DNA of 64,000 nucleotides. Source: Pelobates cultripes. Its lineage: Eukaryota > Chordata > Amphibia > Anura > Pelobatidae. This document shows, piece after piece, positions 12,501 through 25,168 of this stretch. The notes beneath the pieces are model-generated. The model was not told the origin of the DNA and searched no databases. It saw only the letters and a program-made list of their open reading frames with translations. How positions within the stretch are numbered: position 1 is the first letter of the stretch; every line of letters begins with the position of its first letter. Position numbers and translations under genes: made by a program. Where the stretch lies: NCBI GenBank assembly GCA_933207985.1, contig OW240913.1, forward strand, positions 276,970,488 to 277,034,487, in the 5' to 3' direction.

Positions 12501-13201
12501 TTGGTCAAGATGAAAACTCTTGTTTTGGGGTAGAACATTGGCTTAAAGTTAATCATTTCCACTTCATGTAACAAGATTAATAATAGGGTAACATACAGCT
12601 GACTCAAGTCTTAATTTATGCTAAGCATACAACCCTTGAAGCTAGGACATCCTTTTTTGTTTTAACACTCATCTAGTCCAGACAGTTTCACAGTGTTTAA
12701 CTTGCATGAAAAATAATAAAGTCACTGTACTGACCAGGATGCCACTTTCTAACAAAGGTTAGGAAGGAAATTCCAAAGGTAAGGAAATAAATGTCCTGGG
12801 GCTATATTTTCCACTAACTGTTCTGATTTTAAAGACATATTGGCACTCACTGCCCATGATTTCCTACTGTCCACATTAAAACATTTTACTGGTATGCTGA
12901 GATTACATGGGTGTGTTGGAGTTGTAATGCTGTAATTAGAACATGTTCCTTACACATTCCAAGCTGGACTTTGCCAAAAACATTTGGTATGTGTATTTCT
13001 ACTATCATGGCACTTCAGTACAAAATCAGAATGCAGTGAACAACATGTTCCTTCATTTCTCAAGGTCAAACATGTGAAACTGTTTTAAACTTGAAACTTT
13101 TTATATACCACCGTATTTAAATAAACATTTTTAAATATACTTAAAAAGCTTTGTATATCTAGAATAAAAGATAAATAATACATTAAGACACTCAATGGTT
13201 A

Positions 13202-13519
<318 letters not shown>

Positions 13520-15095
13520 TTAAAATAAATACATTATGTTAAAATATATTATAGCATTTTATTTGTACACAATAAAATATAGCACAATTCTCCAATAAAT
13601 TTATCTGTGTCCTTTTAATTTTTAAAAAATTATTATTCTTATTATATGAATTGTTTTTATAATAGTCATAAAACTAAAGATGAATATGTAGAGAAAATAC
13701 TTGAACACAATTGTTGTTTTTCTATAGCAGAGGACATTAGGAGTTCAATGTTATAAGCAAAGGTAAAACCTCAAATAATAATTTTTGCAAGTTTCTAGTG
13801 CATTTTTGCCTCCGTGGTGTGCTACAATCTATGCAGAAAGAGCCCACCAATGTTAAAGGTGTTGTTGGGCAAGAAGTATAACACTTGTCAAAATGGCCAT
13901 GAATTAAAAAAAATGCATCTATTATGAAAAAATTCACAGCCAGTGCCATTACATATACCCATAGCACACAAAAGATGGAATCTGGTACTGGAAAACTGCT
14001 TATTTGTTAGAATCAAAAGATAGTGCATGCCACAGACAGAGGCCTAAAATACATATTATATTAGAACCTTTTAAGTGTGGATGCAAACCCTTGAGGGTCA
14101 CATCACACGTCACTGAGCTAGAAGATGTCAAGAAGACTTTTTTTCAAATGTGAAAATATGAAACGAAACAATGGAGTCTAGATAAAATAAATTAGGAATG
14201 TATGACATAATGCCTAATAAGAACATTCTTTGATTAGTGCTCCCAAGCATAACATAATTTAATCCCTTTTTTGCAAGAATAGAACATAATGCTATTTATA
14301 GATTGTCAAACAAAGTGACAAAAAAAGCATCAGAATGATCCCAATCCACAGTAGCTTCTCAATGGTACAGCTAGAAGATAATTAACTGAATTTTATATTT
14401 TCTTAAGACCTTATTCACATACTAAGCTTCAATGAACTATTGATTAAAGCAGTATTTCTCATGAATAAAAATGATGTTATAGAAAGCTGTCTCAGTTGTG
14501 AAGAATGAATCTTCAAACCATTAAGCTGGACTTAATGTGTAAAGATTCCTATTGTCAATATGAATAAGCTGTTGCATTTTAAAGTTTAATTCTTAGTATA
14601 TTGTTGGTAAATGCTATATAAAAAGAATACATATGCCGCTAGTTGCAATGAACAATAATTTAAATGTAACAATATAATATTACACTAATAAGAGAACAAT
14701 AATATATTTTAGACTTCTGCAACTGTCCCTTTGTTCCCCTACCTGGTCAGGGTACTATGTCTGGCCTTGTATTGCCCTATTAATCCTTCTTCTTGTCTTT
14801 ATGTTATGCTTAGCTGTTCATGAAATGTAAATGTTCACTAAATAGTAAACAGTACTGTATTGACATCTGAAATGTAAAATGCAGACTAAATAGTCTAGCT
14901 GTAAGTGTTGAAGAATGTTTACCAATCTTTTATATTGGCCAAAATTTACCAATTCATTTTATTTCACTACAATTCTCAAGAATCTAAAAATAATTTAAAG
15001 TGAATTAAAATTTTTAGCCCAAAATAGAATTAAACTATTGATTCATATGGATTCTTGTGGAATTTAACTAATTCTGAAAAACTGATAAAAAAAAG

Positions 15096-15680
15096 AAAGC
15101 CTGGTTATTATCATCTGTTCAAATAAATCACATCATGGTTCATAAAATATCCTAATGACCATCTATTACTTGCACTACATGTTTAATACCATGATACAAC
15201 TGACCAAAGACACAGAGATCTGTTTACTCAAGGTATTAAAAATATTCATTGTATAAGCAATGAATTTAACCATTTTGTTAACACTTCTTGTTTTATATAA
15301 AAAATGTGCAGCAATCTTAACATGTATAACGTTATTACTCATGATAATCTGTAATACAATCGAATAACATGTTCATGCCAAGCTATGTACTGAATAATGC
15401 ACTACCAAAATAAAGAATTAAAAAAATATATATATTCATTGTATTATATATTTGTGATATAGAGCTGTTACATTAACCCATAAAGCCTGGTTATTATCAT
15501 CTGTTCAAATAAATCACATCATGGTTCATAAAATATACTGATGGCCATCTAGTACTTGCACTACATGTTTAATACCATGATACACCTGACCAAAGACACA
15601 AAGATTTATTTACTCAAGGTATTAAAAATATTAATTATATTATATATTTGTGATTTAGAACTGTTACAATAACCCATAAG
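15096..15680. repeat. Local tandem duplication, about 385 + 199 bp
   Basis: The segment starting aaagcctggttattatcatc at 15096 recurs from 15482 and both copies end at the phrase aacccataa preceded by tttgtgatatagagctgtta-like text. The first copy contains about 180 bp (roughly 15250-15430) that the second lacks. The second has a handful of substitutions (for example aatgaccatctattac versus gatggccatctagtac). It does not resemble any mobile element I know. Confidence 0.85.
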
Positions 15681-16014
15681 GACCAAGACTTTTTTGAGAT
15701 GACACATTTGTCACCAAGGTCTTTTCAGCATTTTTACCAAGTGTTCATTCCACCACAATTTAATCCCTTCTGTGCACCCATACATATTAAATATATTTTT
15801 TTTAAAGGAGAAATGGTGCTTTTTTATACCCTACCTTTATACACAACTCTAATTAGGATGAAATAAAAAAAATGAACTAATTGATGAATCTATTTTGAGT
15901 TAGCTTTTTTACTTGCACTTGATGTGTAGAAATTATTGCATGGAAAACCGAGAAAATATTATCTTTTTCTCATTACAAAAAATGGGAAAAATATAAAAAA
16001 TGGGAAAAAGATAA

Positions 16015-16425
16015 TGCAACATCTAATCCAACCCTTGAACCAACTCATAATCCAACCCATAATCTAAACCCTTTTCCTACCCATAATAAAACCCATAATC
16101 CATTTGATAATCCAACCCTAATCTTATCTATAATCTAACACTATTCAACATAATCCTAGTATAATCCCAGTCCTAATCCCACCCACTAATCCCACCCCCT
16201 AATCTCATCTCTAAATGTATTCCCTCTGTTGATGCCAGTACTGACATCAGTAGAAGGATTTCCTTGAGGACACAGTCGGAGAGCTCTGTGAGCACTCTAT
16301 AGTGTGTGATTGCAGAATTAGAGGGAGACCTCATTCTCGTGCTGCAGCTTCTCACATGGAGATTGGAGCTGGGCATTTGGCAGAACCCAGCACTGATTCT
16401 GCTGCAGAAGGGCAAGCAAGGAGAC
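16015..16425. repeat. Second degenerate telomere-like array plus shared downstream module
   Basis: Positions 16020-16210 consist of imperfect aatccaaccc, cataatccaa and aatcccac units, similar to the array at 7620-7880. At 16366-16400 follows gctgggcatttggcagaacc, the counterpart of the phrase at 7981-8003. The two loci therefore look like diverged copies of one dispersed element carrying a C-rich hexamer-type array. The open frame at 16173-16484 on the minus strand is not a gene. Confidence 0.6.
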
Positions 16426-16429
16426 CTCC

Positions 16430-18880
16430 TCAGGGTATTTTCATACCCTGGGACTCTTCTGGAAATTGGAGGAGTCAGTTCCATGCTGGAGGGGAGGAGG
16501 GGGGGGGGGTAAAAGTATTCAACACCTGCTGCTACCTTTACTGTGTGAAGATCTTTGCCATCACTATGTTCCTTAAGAGATTAATTACTAAAAGTGTGGG
16601 TGTGGAGGCATTCTCCAGGTAAGCTATGTTACTAGTAAGTTATGTTGGCTTTAGATTTGACATTTACTTGAATTACAAAATCTCTCTATGGAATGGATTC
16701 TCTTAGAACAGTAAGGGTTTAACCTGCTTACTGAATAGCAATTTTCCCTTTGACTTCAGTGGAGAATTTGTTATTCAGATTACTCTGCTAAGAGAATCTA
16801 CTATGATACGAAGTACAATGAAGTTTGTCTTATAACAAATACATATGCCATATCTGAGATTAAATAACTTCGAAAAATGATTTAATACATAAGGAATTGT
16901 GTTAAATTACTTAGCTGATGATATCAGGTACAAGTTAATGCAATTTAGTATTTGCAGAAAACAATTTCTTCATCTTTAGAATAAACAATACGTTTGTGAG
17001 ATAGGAAAACAGAAAAATGCCTGTTTTTTTTTTTAAAGCAGCATGGGTACTTGTGAGTAAATGCACTGAGGATTGTGATAGGAAACAATACTGCTGATAA
17101 TTTTTTTGTTGGGTATGATGACATGATATCATTAGGAATTCTGCTTGAAGGAAGAAGTAAAGAAAAATGTTATGCATAAAACCAGATTTAAAAAAAATAT
17201 TTACTGCAATAACAGGTACTCTCTTTTTTATTTGAGTGGTTTCTAAAAACATTAAAATAAGTAATAAAATGGTAGTAGAGCAAAGAAAGTAGATGTTCAT
17301 CATTAAAAGATAAATTAAAAAATTTCAGGATTACATTCTTTTTAAAAATGTACGCAGCATTAAAAAATATATACTCTAAATAGAACACCCAAGGCTCAAT
17401 GTTTGCTATAAACATTAGGAAGGACTACTGTGAGTGTAAATCCCACATTAACCGTTTTGGTCCTAAACAGAATACAAGCCCAGAAATATTTAAATAAAAT
17501 GAAGTTCATATAGTAGCTTGTTCCACAGGTGTTAGGAGTAGACAATGACAACATGGTAGTTTCAGCATGCACATCTTCCTCAGCCAGCATGCCTCTCTTT
17601 CACTGAAAATCATGGACTGTGTTAATAAGTATGCTCCCTCAATATGTCATGTTGTTGGATCAGAATGCCACTTTCCCCTTAAGCCTAGGATCACACAGGG
17701 AATCATGAGTAGAAATATATTCGCTCAAATGAGCATTGAATAGATCTTTTCGCTTCCTGACCACTGCTGCTACATTGGTGTGGACGGTGCCACCATGAAC
17801 TAGTTACCTGTTTTCCAGTAAGACATCCATCTTGTTTATGAGGTGAGTAAACAAGGGGTTAACCTATCCATAGCTTTACTGTGGCTCAAAGATTCTGTCA
17901 CAATGGAACAATCCCAATCTGACATTACTGTGGCTCAAAGATTCTGTCACATCTCTAAATGAAAGTAGCACATGCTGCCTTATTATTATCTCAGCAGGCT
18001 ACAACATGCTTTTCAGCATATATACTCACTTCCTTAAACTGTCACAACATTAGCCTCTGCACTAGCACTTGGTTGACTAACGGCAATAGGAAATGAGGTG
18101 GTGGTATGAATAATAATATCACTCAGTGAGCAAGCTCTTGCAGTGGTCGGAGATGATGCTTCAACTGTTTCCAACAAATATGGAAATTCTGCTGCAAATA
18201 TAGAAAGACAAAGTGGTAAGTGCACACTAGGTGCAGAAAACAGTGGACTGCTGCTTCTCCTCCCCAAACTCGCCTCTTGTAATTCTCCTGTACAATAGTC
18301 GATTTCCTCTTGGGGCAGATTTAAGCAAAAGTCATTACCAAATTTCTCACCACCACCAAGAAAATACATCAAGGACACTATTTGGGTACTCTGCTCAACC
18401 TCTGATGGCACAAAGTCTCTGTTGAACTCTCACTTAGTTGCATCTTGGTGAGTTACCAGAAATAGAGGCTAACACTAGTGACAAGCCCACTAGTTTCCAC
18501 AATCCCTAGCTCCTCTCATCATAAAAAATTGGAGTTGATATGATTAAAGTAGCTGTGGGGGAAGGAGCTGCAGTGCTAGTGGAAGTTATTGCAGCATAAA
18601 AAAGGTTAAAAAAAATCCAACTGCCTCCTGGGTGGTGAGGTAGATGTAATGGGCAGCTTATTAATCCCATTTTGCTGTGGGAGAACATTACTAATAGTGG
18701 TGGTGGAGGAACTGATGGATGAGGTGTCATCAATCCTCATGGCCAAATAAGAGGTATTCCTAGAATCAAATACTGCTTGAAAATGAAATGAGCAATCATT
18801 AGTTATCTTTTATTTGTTAATGCACAAGCAGTGAGGAGGACAAAAAAAGGTGGCTAGAAGGGAAAGATTTTCTTTCTGCA
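16430..18880. other. Unassigned intronic DNA
   Basis: It contains a 9-base G run at 16500-16509 and a short tandem repeat of about 50 bp around 17877-17962 (shared phrase ctcaaagattctgtcaca). The minus-strand frames at 18034-18411 and 18506-18733 are Ser/Pro/Leu-rich without recognisable motifs. They may be remnants of a mobile element, but I could not assign one. Confidence 0.5.
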
Positions 18881-18889
18881 AGCACTTAA

Positions 18890-19520
18890 CAAAAGTTCCA
18901 AGTTAGTGTTAAGTGTCAGTGGCTAGCAATAGGACAATGCATTAACCATAACCACCAGTTTCACACCAGGATGGATGGAAGGAAGGATCAATGACACAAT
19001 GACAATCTCCTAGCAACCACTCAAAGTTTTTTTAAGTCCTATTGACTGCTAGCTAGGTAGATAGATAGCAGTATCTTAAACCCAGTCACAGACTAGGTTC
19101 AATGATACAAGTGTAATCTCCTATCTCCCATTCAAATTAATTTTAAGTGTCATTGACTGCTAGCTAGGTAGATAGATATAGCAGTACCTTAAACTTAGTC
19201 TCACACTTGTGTCAATGGCACAATAGCAATCACCTATCTCCTACTCAAAGTTGTTTCAAGTGCCACTGGAAGGAGTTTATTAACAAGATACAGCTGAAAT
19301 ACATATACTTATACTAGAATCAGTTTATTGGCTGTCCTCTCATTATTAATCATCCTTTTTTATACCTCTTAAATTTGACAGGAAATGCTTATTTGCCCCA
19401 CAAGCTTTTTTTCTAGTGACAGGTATGGCACTCCAAATAATGAATTGAAACAAGCAAGTTTGAACTTGCTGAAGTTATTTTTTTTTAAAGATTCTGTCAC
19501 ATGTTAGCTCTGCTTTGCTG
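18890..19520. repeat. Dispersed repeat family copy with about 115-bp tandem units
   Basis: Units containing ttgactgctagctaggtaga recur at about 19042 and 19150, with a related start near 18915 (gtggctagcaatagg). Between them are phrases shared with 4720-5240 and 52960-53410 (ctatctcccactcaaa-like; agtctcacac; ttttttctagtgacagg). The whole looks like a family member with an internal tandem expansion. Confidence 0.5.
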
Positions 19521-21205
19521 CTGACTGCTCAATCATTGCGAATCCTGATGAATTGCAGTTTTGGGGGGCTTTTTTAAGTCACTCTTTTTTAGCTAGAGAA
19601 GTGAAAGGCTACATTTTAGTAAAAATGGCTTTTATATGTGTGTGCTAAAATAAAATAATTTCTGAATTTAAAAAATATTATAACAACATCTGGAGTGCCA
19701 AAGGTTGCCTAATCCTAATGTAGAATAAGAGTCACATCATACATTTAACATGTCAAATGATGGCGAAGTTGTGCTACACAGTGATCACTGTTCGATTTCT
19801 ACAGATAAAAGCAATAATTCGGAGAGGAGGAACTGTACATTAAGATCAAAAGTATCTGTCACATCTAGCACTGCAAAATAATATAACTGTAAGAAAAAGA
19901 AATGTGGCTGGAGGTCAAAGAGGCCAAGGGCCACACAATCGAGCCTGTATAGGGCAATAAATATATTTTAAAGTAGACATTTGACATTTGTAATATAGGT
20001 AATATGCACATAAGTAACGTATTAATGCAATAAGCCAGACAGATTTTATTTTTATGTTATCATTGCAAACAGGTAAATAAAATCCCGTATATACTATAAA
20101 CAAGAGGAATTGACTACAAAATACAATCTAAATAGTTGGTTTTAAAAACACTAGAGCTAGAAACCAGATTCAAATCTCCATAAGCAATCATATATTTTAT
20201 AGCTTTCCTTTTATGTGCCTTCACGCTAACAATTTCATATATTTCCCTGCTGCCGCCCAGCATGGAATGTGGTAGTAGATGTTAATCAAAATCTGTCTCA
20301 GTACAGATCAGCTACATTTGGATTTCCATAAAAGCTTCGGTTTTATGCTTTAAAGCCCCAACCCATGTGCAGTGCTATTATATTTTCCACATTAATGCCA
20401 TAGTTATCATTAATAAAACAGTTTTTGAGATTTATTTCTGACTTTTAACATCATAAACGCACTGCAGATGATATGTTGATTTCAATTTTTATTCACAAGG
20501 CTCAAATACTAGACATTTTAAATAGATAAGATATTCAAACAAAAATAATTAAAGATCAAAGAAAAGTAGTGTTTGCGAGTATGTTTAATGATCAGGTAGT
20601 GTGAGTTCAGAGGAGATGGATGAGTACAGAGAGCTGGGTGTAGAGTAATATCAAATAAGGTAGGTATTGTTGAATTGCCCTTCCCCTACTATCTGCCCCT
20701 AGATAAGGGTGTGGAGGGTAATGCATATGTGAGGGCATGTACCTTCACTTATTAATATATAAATATGCACCCTGTCTACTAATAACTATAAATCCAGATG
20801 TTGTACAGGTACAGTAGAACTAATTACAGCCTACAAACCCTCCTCTAAAGAAAACAAAGGTGTAGTCAATATCAAGGTGTTAAGGAACATTATCTATTTT
20901 TTTATTATTAAAATGTGTAATACTAGCAGGACTCAAAAGCATGCTGCAATGTCATACAACAATGCCAAGTCTTAAGAAAGCTACACTAATTATCAGTTGC
21001 TATTATACCCACATACAGCCATGAAACTTATATTTTGAGTGCATTTTGGGAATCTGCATTCCCACAATCACCAATATATTTATGATAAACATACATCATA
21101 AGGGTTTTGAATTTTTTTTTACTTTTTGTAATTACTAACAACTAAAACATATTCTACCTTTATGCTCAGAAGTATTACAATATAGTGAATACTATATATA
21201 ATCTC
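19521..21205. other. Anonymous intronic DNA
   Basis: No exon, structured RNA or identifiable mobile element was recognised. Short frames such as 19915-20103 lack any family resemblance. Confidence 0.55.
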
Positions 21206-21209
21206 TAAT

Positions 21210-22050
21210 AATACATCAACCACAACATAAAAACCTCTGATATGTGAATGCATGGACTCCACAAGACCTCTGAATGTATCCTGTGGCATTGGGCACCAAT
21301 ACATTAGCAGCAGATCCTTTAAGTTCTGCAAGTTATGAAGTGAAACCTCCATGGATTGGGTTTGTTTTTCCAGCCCAAACCACAGATGCTCAATCATGTT
21401 GAGACCAATTTGGAGCCCAAGACAACACCTTGAACTCTTTGCCATGTTCCTCACACCATTTCTGAACAATTTTTGCAATGTGACAGGGTGCATTATCCTG
21501 ATGAAAGAGACCACTGCCATCAGGGAACACCTTTGCCATAAATGTGGCATCATGGTCTGAAACAACCTCTAGGCAGGTGGTACGTGTCAAAGTAACATCC
21601 ACGTGAATGCCAGGACCCAAGGTTTCCTAGCAGAACATTTACCAAAGCATAACACTGCCTCTGCTGGTCTACCTTCTTCCTATAGTGCAGCCTGTTGTCT
21701 CTTCCCCAGGTAAACAACGAACACGGACCCAGCCATACACCTGAACTAAAATAAAACATGATTCATCAAACCAGGCAACTTTCTTCCATCTCTCCTTGAT
21801 CCAGTTCTAATCTTCACGTCTCACTTTCTGTGGTGGACAGGCATCATCATAGGTACCCTTACAGGTATCTGGTTATGCAGCCCCATACACAGCAAACTGA
21901 AATGCACTGTGTGTTGTGACACATCTTTCTATCATGGCCAGCATTAGGTTTTTAAGCAATTTGAGCTACACTAGCTCTTTTGTGTGATTGGACCAGATGG
22001 GTAGCTTTTCCTCTCCATATGCATCCTTGAGCCTTGGGTACCCTGACGCC
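21210..22050 (-). mobile_element. Tc1/mariner element, transposase pseudogene (family A)
   Basis: Minus-strand frames translate to Tc1-type transposase pieces: GPGIHVDVTLTRTTCLEVVS and FPDGSGLFHQDNAPCHIAKI, the latter carrying the second catalytic Asp of the DDE triad, then a degraded NLQNLKDLLLMYWCPMPQ and FRGLVESM C-terminus. Transposase would bind the terminal repeats and cut at TA. Two frame changes (near 21,560 and 21,400) inactivate it. The left terminus near 21212 (atcaaccacaacataaaa) matches the terminus at 49044. The 5' part of the transposase is missing beyond about 22050, where L1-like sequence begins. Confidence 0.88.
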
Positions 22051-22054
22051 AGTT

Positions 22055-22365
22055 TAAAATTTTCTTGATTGGGGAAAAAAATTACATAGATTATCTAGCC
22101 ATAAAGATTAAATTGAATATATCTAGTATGGCAGAGATTAATTACACATAACTACTGAATACTGTGTGGTTGGGATTGTGTGGTTGGGATTGGAGATATC
22201 GTGGTTGGGCTGTATAAATGTAATTAACACTTATGTACTTCCAAAAATTCTTTACTTATTGAGAACTATTCCTTTAAGGGTTGATGTTAATTTATTGGGC
22301 AAATTTTTCGCTTTATTTAAAGAATATATTGGAGGGGAATTTGCTTCAGACTGTATCATCTAGAT
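22055..22365 (+). pseudogene. L1-like LINE ORF2 fragment (after the RT core)
   Basis: The plus strand encodes ISWLGCINVINTYVLPKILY followed by LLRTIPLRVD, corresponding to the SWFGRINAIKMNVLPRFLYL region downstream of the RT catalytic motif in L1/Tx1-clade ORF2. The reading frame ends at 22363. The next recognisable ORF2 segment is at 23456, so about 1.1 kb of other DNA lies between. Confidence 0.75.
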
Positions 22366-23455
22366 TTGTCATTATATTAATTATATTTTAAAAAATTTTA
22401 TTGGTATTTACAAAGATGCTCTTAGATTCAGTTAAAACCATGTATTCCATTTTTTGTATTATTTTGGTCCTTTTTACGCTGTTATTTTTCCCTAAATTAT
22501 ACTTTTTATCTAATATTGTCTATGCATAGATAATATTATTTATTATTAATAGAAGTTGTTTTAGTGTCTTATCTTAATTTTTATTTTTTATTTTATGTCT
22601 ATAGAGGGAGCTATTGCTCCTCTTATTTCTTTTAGTATATATATTATTCCAGTTTTTTGCCTGTAGAGGGAGCTACTGCCCCTTTTATTTTTGTTATACA
22701 AATTACCTGTCCACCATTTTTGTGGATCCCTAACTTATCCAGGCAGACGCTATTTTGTTGGAGCAAAAAAAAACCCTTAATTGGTCATGTGACTATGATG
22801 TCACAAAACCGTTATTTTCAAAATCCTAACCCTATTTAAGCAGCTCAACTCTCATTCACTCTGTAAAACATTATTGATAAAGCCTATCCATGATGAAATG
22901 AGTTAAGTGTATTGTTTATAACTTTTTTATCACTATTTTATTTTACTATATATTGTATTACTTTTATTATTTTTTTAATATTAAAGTACTTTTTTAATTG
23001 CACCTAACTTTGCTGATGTTGGATTGTTTGGAGCTATAGCCCTGTTGAGGATCATACCACCCAAGCGCTTTGAATTGAGCAAACTGGAACTTGCTCTTTA
23101 GCATGTGAGTGGTTTTGACTTATTTATTTCTGCTTACACTCCTTTTTACGGTGTACACTATTGTAGTTCTGTTTGTTTATCTCCATATATACATGGACAG
23201 AAGAATTTATATTTATACCTGTATCCTTGAGTGGGGATCATACCACTTCAAGTGCTATCACAGGAGCCAGGTTTTATGGCTCCATTACATGTGAGTGAGC
23301 ATATTATAGTTTTTACCTACCCTTGCTTCATAGCTCTAAATATTTGAAGTATATTGAAGTATTGAAGTTTCAGGAAAGTGCACATCTTTTTTCTTACTTA
23401 TCACCACTACAGTTTTAAATACTACACTATTACTTCTTCTCTGGTTCTGTCGACA
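22366..23455. mobile_element. Insert splitting the L1-like fragment, possible decayed Penelope-type pseudo-LTR DNA
   Basis: AT-rich DNA with no protein similarity. Two related modules sit at about 23048-23108 and 23227-23297, each running from gatcatacca to catgtgagtg. The phrase ttgataaagcc near 22876 followed by atgatgaaatgagtt resembles degraded versions of the hammerhead-containing pseudo-LTRs of amphibian Penelope-like elements. Class is uncertain. Confidence 0.35.
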
Positions 23456-24215
23456 TATACTTTGTCAAGGATTACCTTATGAAGCCCCTTTGGAAAGACT
23501 CTGTTATGCTATAACTGATTTATATTTCCAAACATGGAAAATTTTAGGGAAAAGTTCATGCCCTTCGGTTTTCTCCAACAAAGATATTCACTCCCCAACA
23601 AAGAGATATTTCCATACCTAAGAATTAAAAAATATTTGCTGGATAAGGAATATGTTTCTTATCATTGGCTGAACAACCTGTTTTCCCTTTCTTATAATAA
23701 TAAAAGAGATATCTAAAATATTAAACCTTTTAAATTCTAATTGCCCGATATTGGGGGGAAAAAATCAAACCTATACCAGTTTCTAAATGGGAATATGAAT
23801 TACAAATGGTTAAAAGGCATTTCTCAAGTTTCATGTACGATCCACTGTATCTCTATAATAGAACTGCATTACAAGGTAATATATAGGTGGTATCACCAAC
23901 ACGTCTCAATAAAATTTGTAGAATTAACTCAGACAGATGTTTGAGATGCCACCTAGTACCTTAGCTCTCATATGCTGGGAATGTATTGAATTAGCAAATA
24001 TTACATTTAAAATTAAAACAATTCAACAAAAAAATACATAACAACAACACATTTACCCCATATATGTTTATATGGAATATCGATTTTCCACAATGTAAAA
24101 AGGCCCAAGAATACTTAGTTACACATATTCTATTTGTAGCTAAAATAGTATTAGCACATAATTGGAAAACAACAAATTTAAATTGAATAGAAATAAGTGA
24201 TTACATTTCATGCCA
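23456..24215 (+). pseudogene. L1-like LINE ORF2 C-terminal fragment
   Basis: Plus-strand frames give SLPNKEIFPYLRIKKYLLDK, ELHYKVIYRWYHQHVS and, after a stop, a degraded AGNVLN segment and IVLAHNWKTTNLN. These correspond to the FRYLQIRHYL, YKILYRWY, CWRC and ARRLIARNWK blocks at the C-terminus of L1/Tx1-clade ORF2. Stops and frame changes show it is dead. It ends where L2-like sequence begins. Confidence 0.75.
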
Positions 24216-25168
24216 ATATAAAATGGAACGCAGTTTCTTCATAATAAATGATGCAATTTCCCAATTTCTGAAACTCAATCTCTCTAAAACTGAGCTCCTT
24301 GTCTTTCCTCCTTCTAATACTTATCCTCCTCTTTCGCTCTCCCTTCAAGTTAGTGGTATCCACATAAGTCCTATCTTGCAAGCGCGCTGTCTTGGCGTCA
24401 TACTTGACTCTGGCCTTACCTTTGAGCCTCACATCCAGTATGTTGCTAAATCCTGTAGATTCCATCTTAAAAACATGCCCGCATCCGGCCAACCTCTTAC
24501 GCAAGATGCTACCAAGGAGCTTGTCCATGCTCTAGTTATTTCCCGCATGGATTATTGTAACCCTCTCCTGATTGGTCTTCCCAAAAGTCGTATTGCCCTG
24601 CTACAGTCTATAATGAGAGCTGCATCTAGACTGATTTTCCTCTCCTGTCGCTCCTCTCCTCTCTGTCAGTCCTTTCATTGGCTTCCTGTATCCTATAGGA
24701 GTCAATTCAAAGTGCTAATGCATACCTATAAAGCACTGAACAATTCTAGCCCCTCTTATATCTCTTCACAGATCCATTGGTATGCCCCTTCTCGGTCTCT
24801 CTGCTCTGCCCGTGACCTTCTCCTGTCCGCTGCTCGCACCAAACTTATGATTGCAGGACTTCTCATAGGCGGCTCCCTTTGTATGGAATAGCCTGCCTAC
24901 TGCCATCAGAAGGGCAGCACTCTACTCTCTCCTCCAGCTCTGCTTTACTCCCACCTTATTTGATTGCTATTCCCTGTTCTAATGTGTTTTATACCCTACC
25001 TCCTATACACTGTAAGCTCATTTTAACAAGGGTCCTCTTCAACCTATCATTCCTGTAAGTTTTCTTGTAATTGTCCTATTTATAGTTAAATCCCCCCTCT
25101 CATAATATTGTAAAGCACTATGGAAACTGTTAGGCCATATAAATTGTGATAATAATAATAACAATAGT
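24216..25168 (+). pseudogene. L2-like LINE, C-terminal RT region and 3' tail
   Basis: A 222-codon frame (24223-24891) contains LKLNLSKTELLVF, LGVILDSGLTFEPHI, LVHALVISRMDYCNPLLIGL, AASRLIF, FHWLPVSYRSQFKVL and NNSSPSYIS. This is the standard block order downstream of the RT core in L2/Maui-clade LINEs. The frame closes just before the expected final LPxxIR motif, which appears in another frame at 24895-24915. The tail carries ttgtaaagcactatgg and ends in an ATAAT-type short repeat near 25145-25165, as L2 tails do. It is 5'-truncated. Confidence 0.88.

Noticed and set aside
18034..18733. Minus-strand frames of 125 and 75 codons
   Set aside because: Ser/Pro/Leu-rich text without catalytic or structural motifs; possibly transposon remnants, but not assignable.
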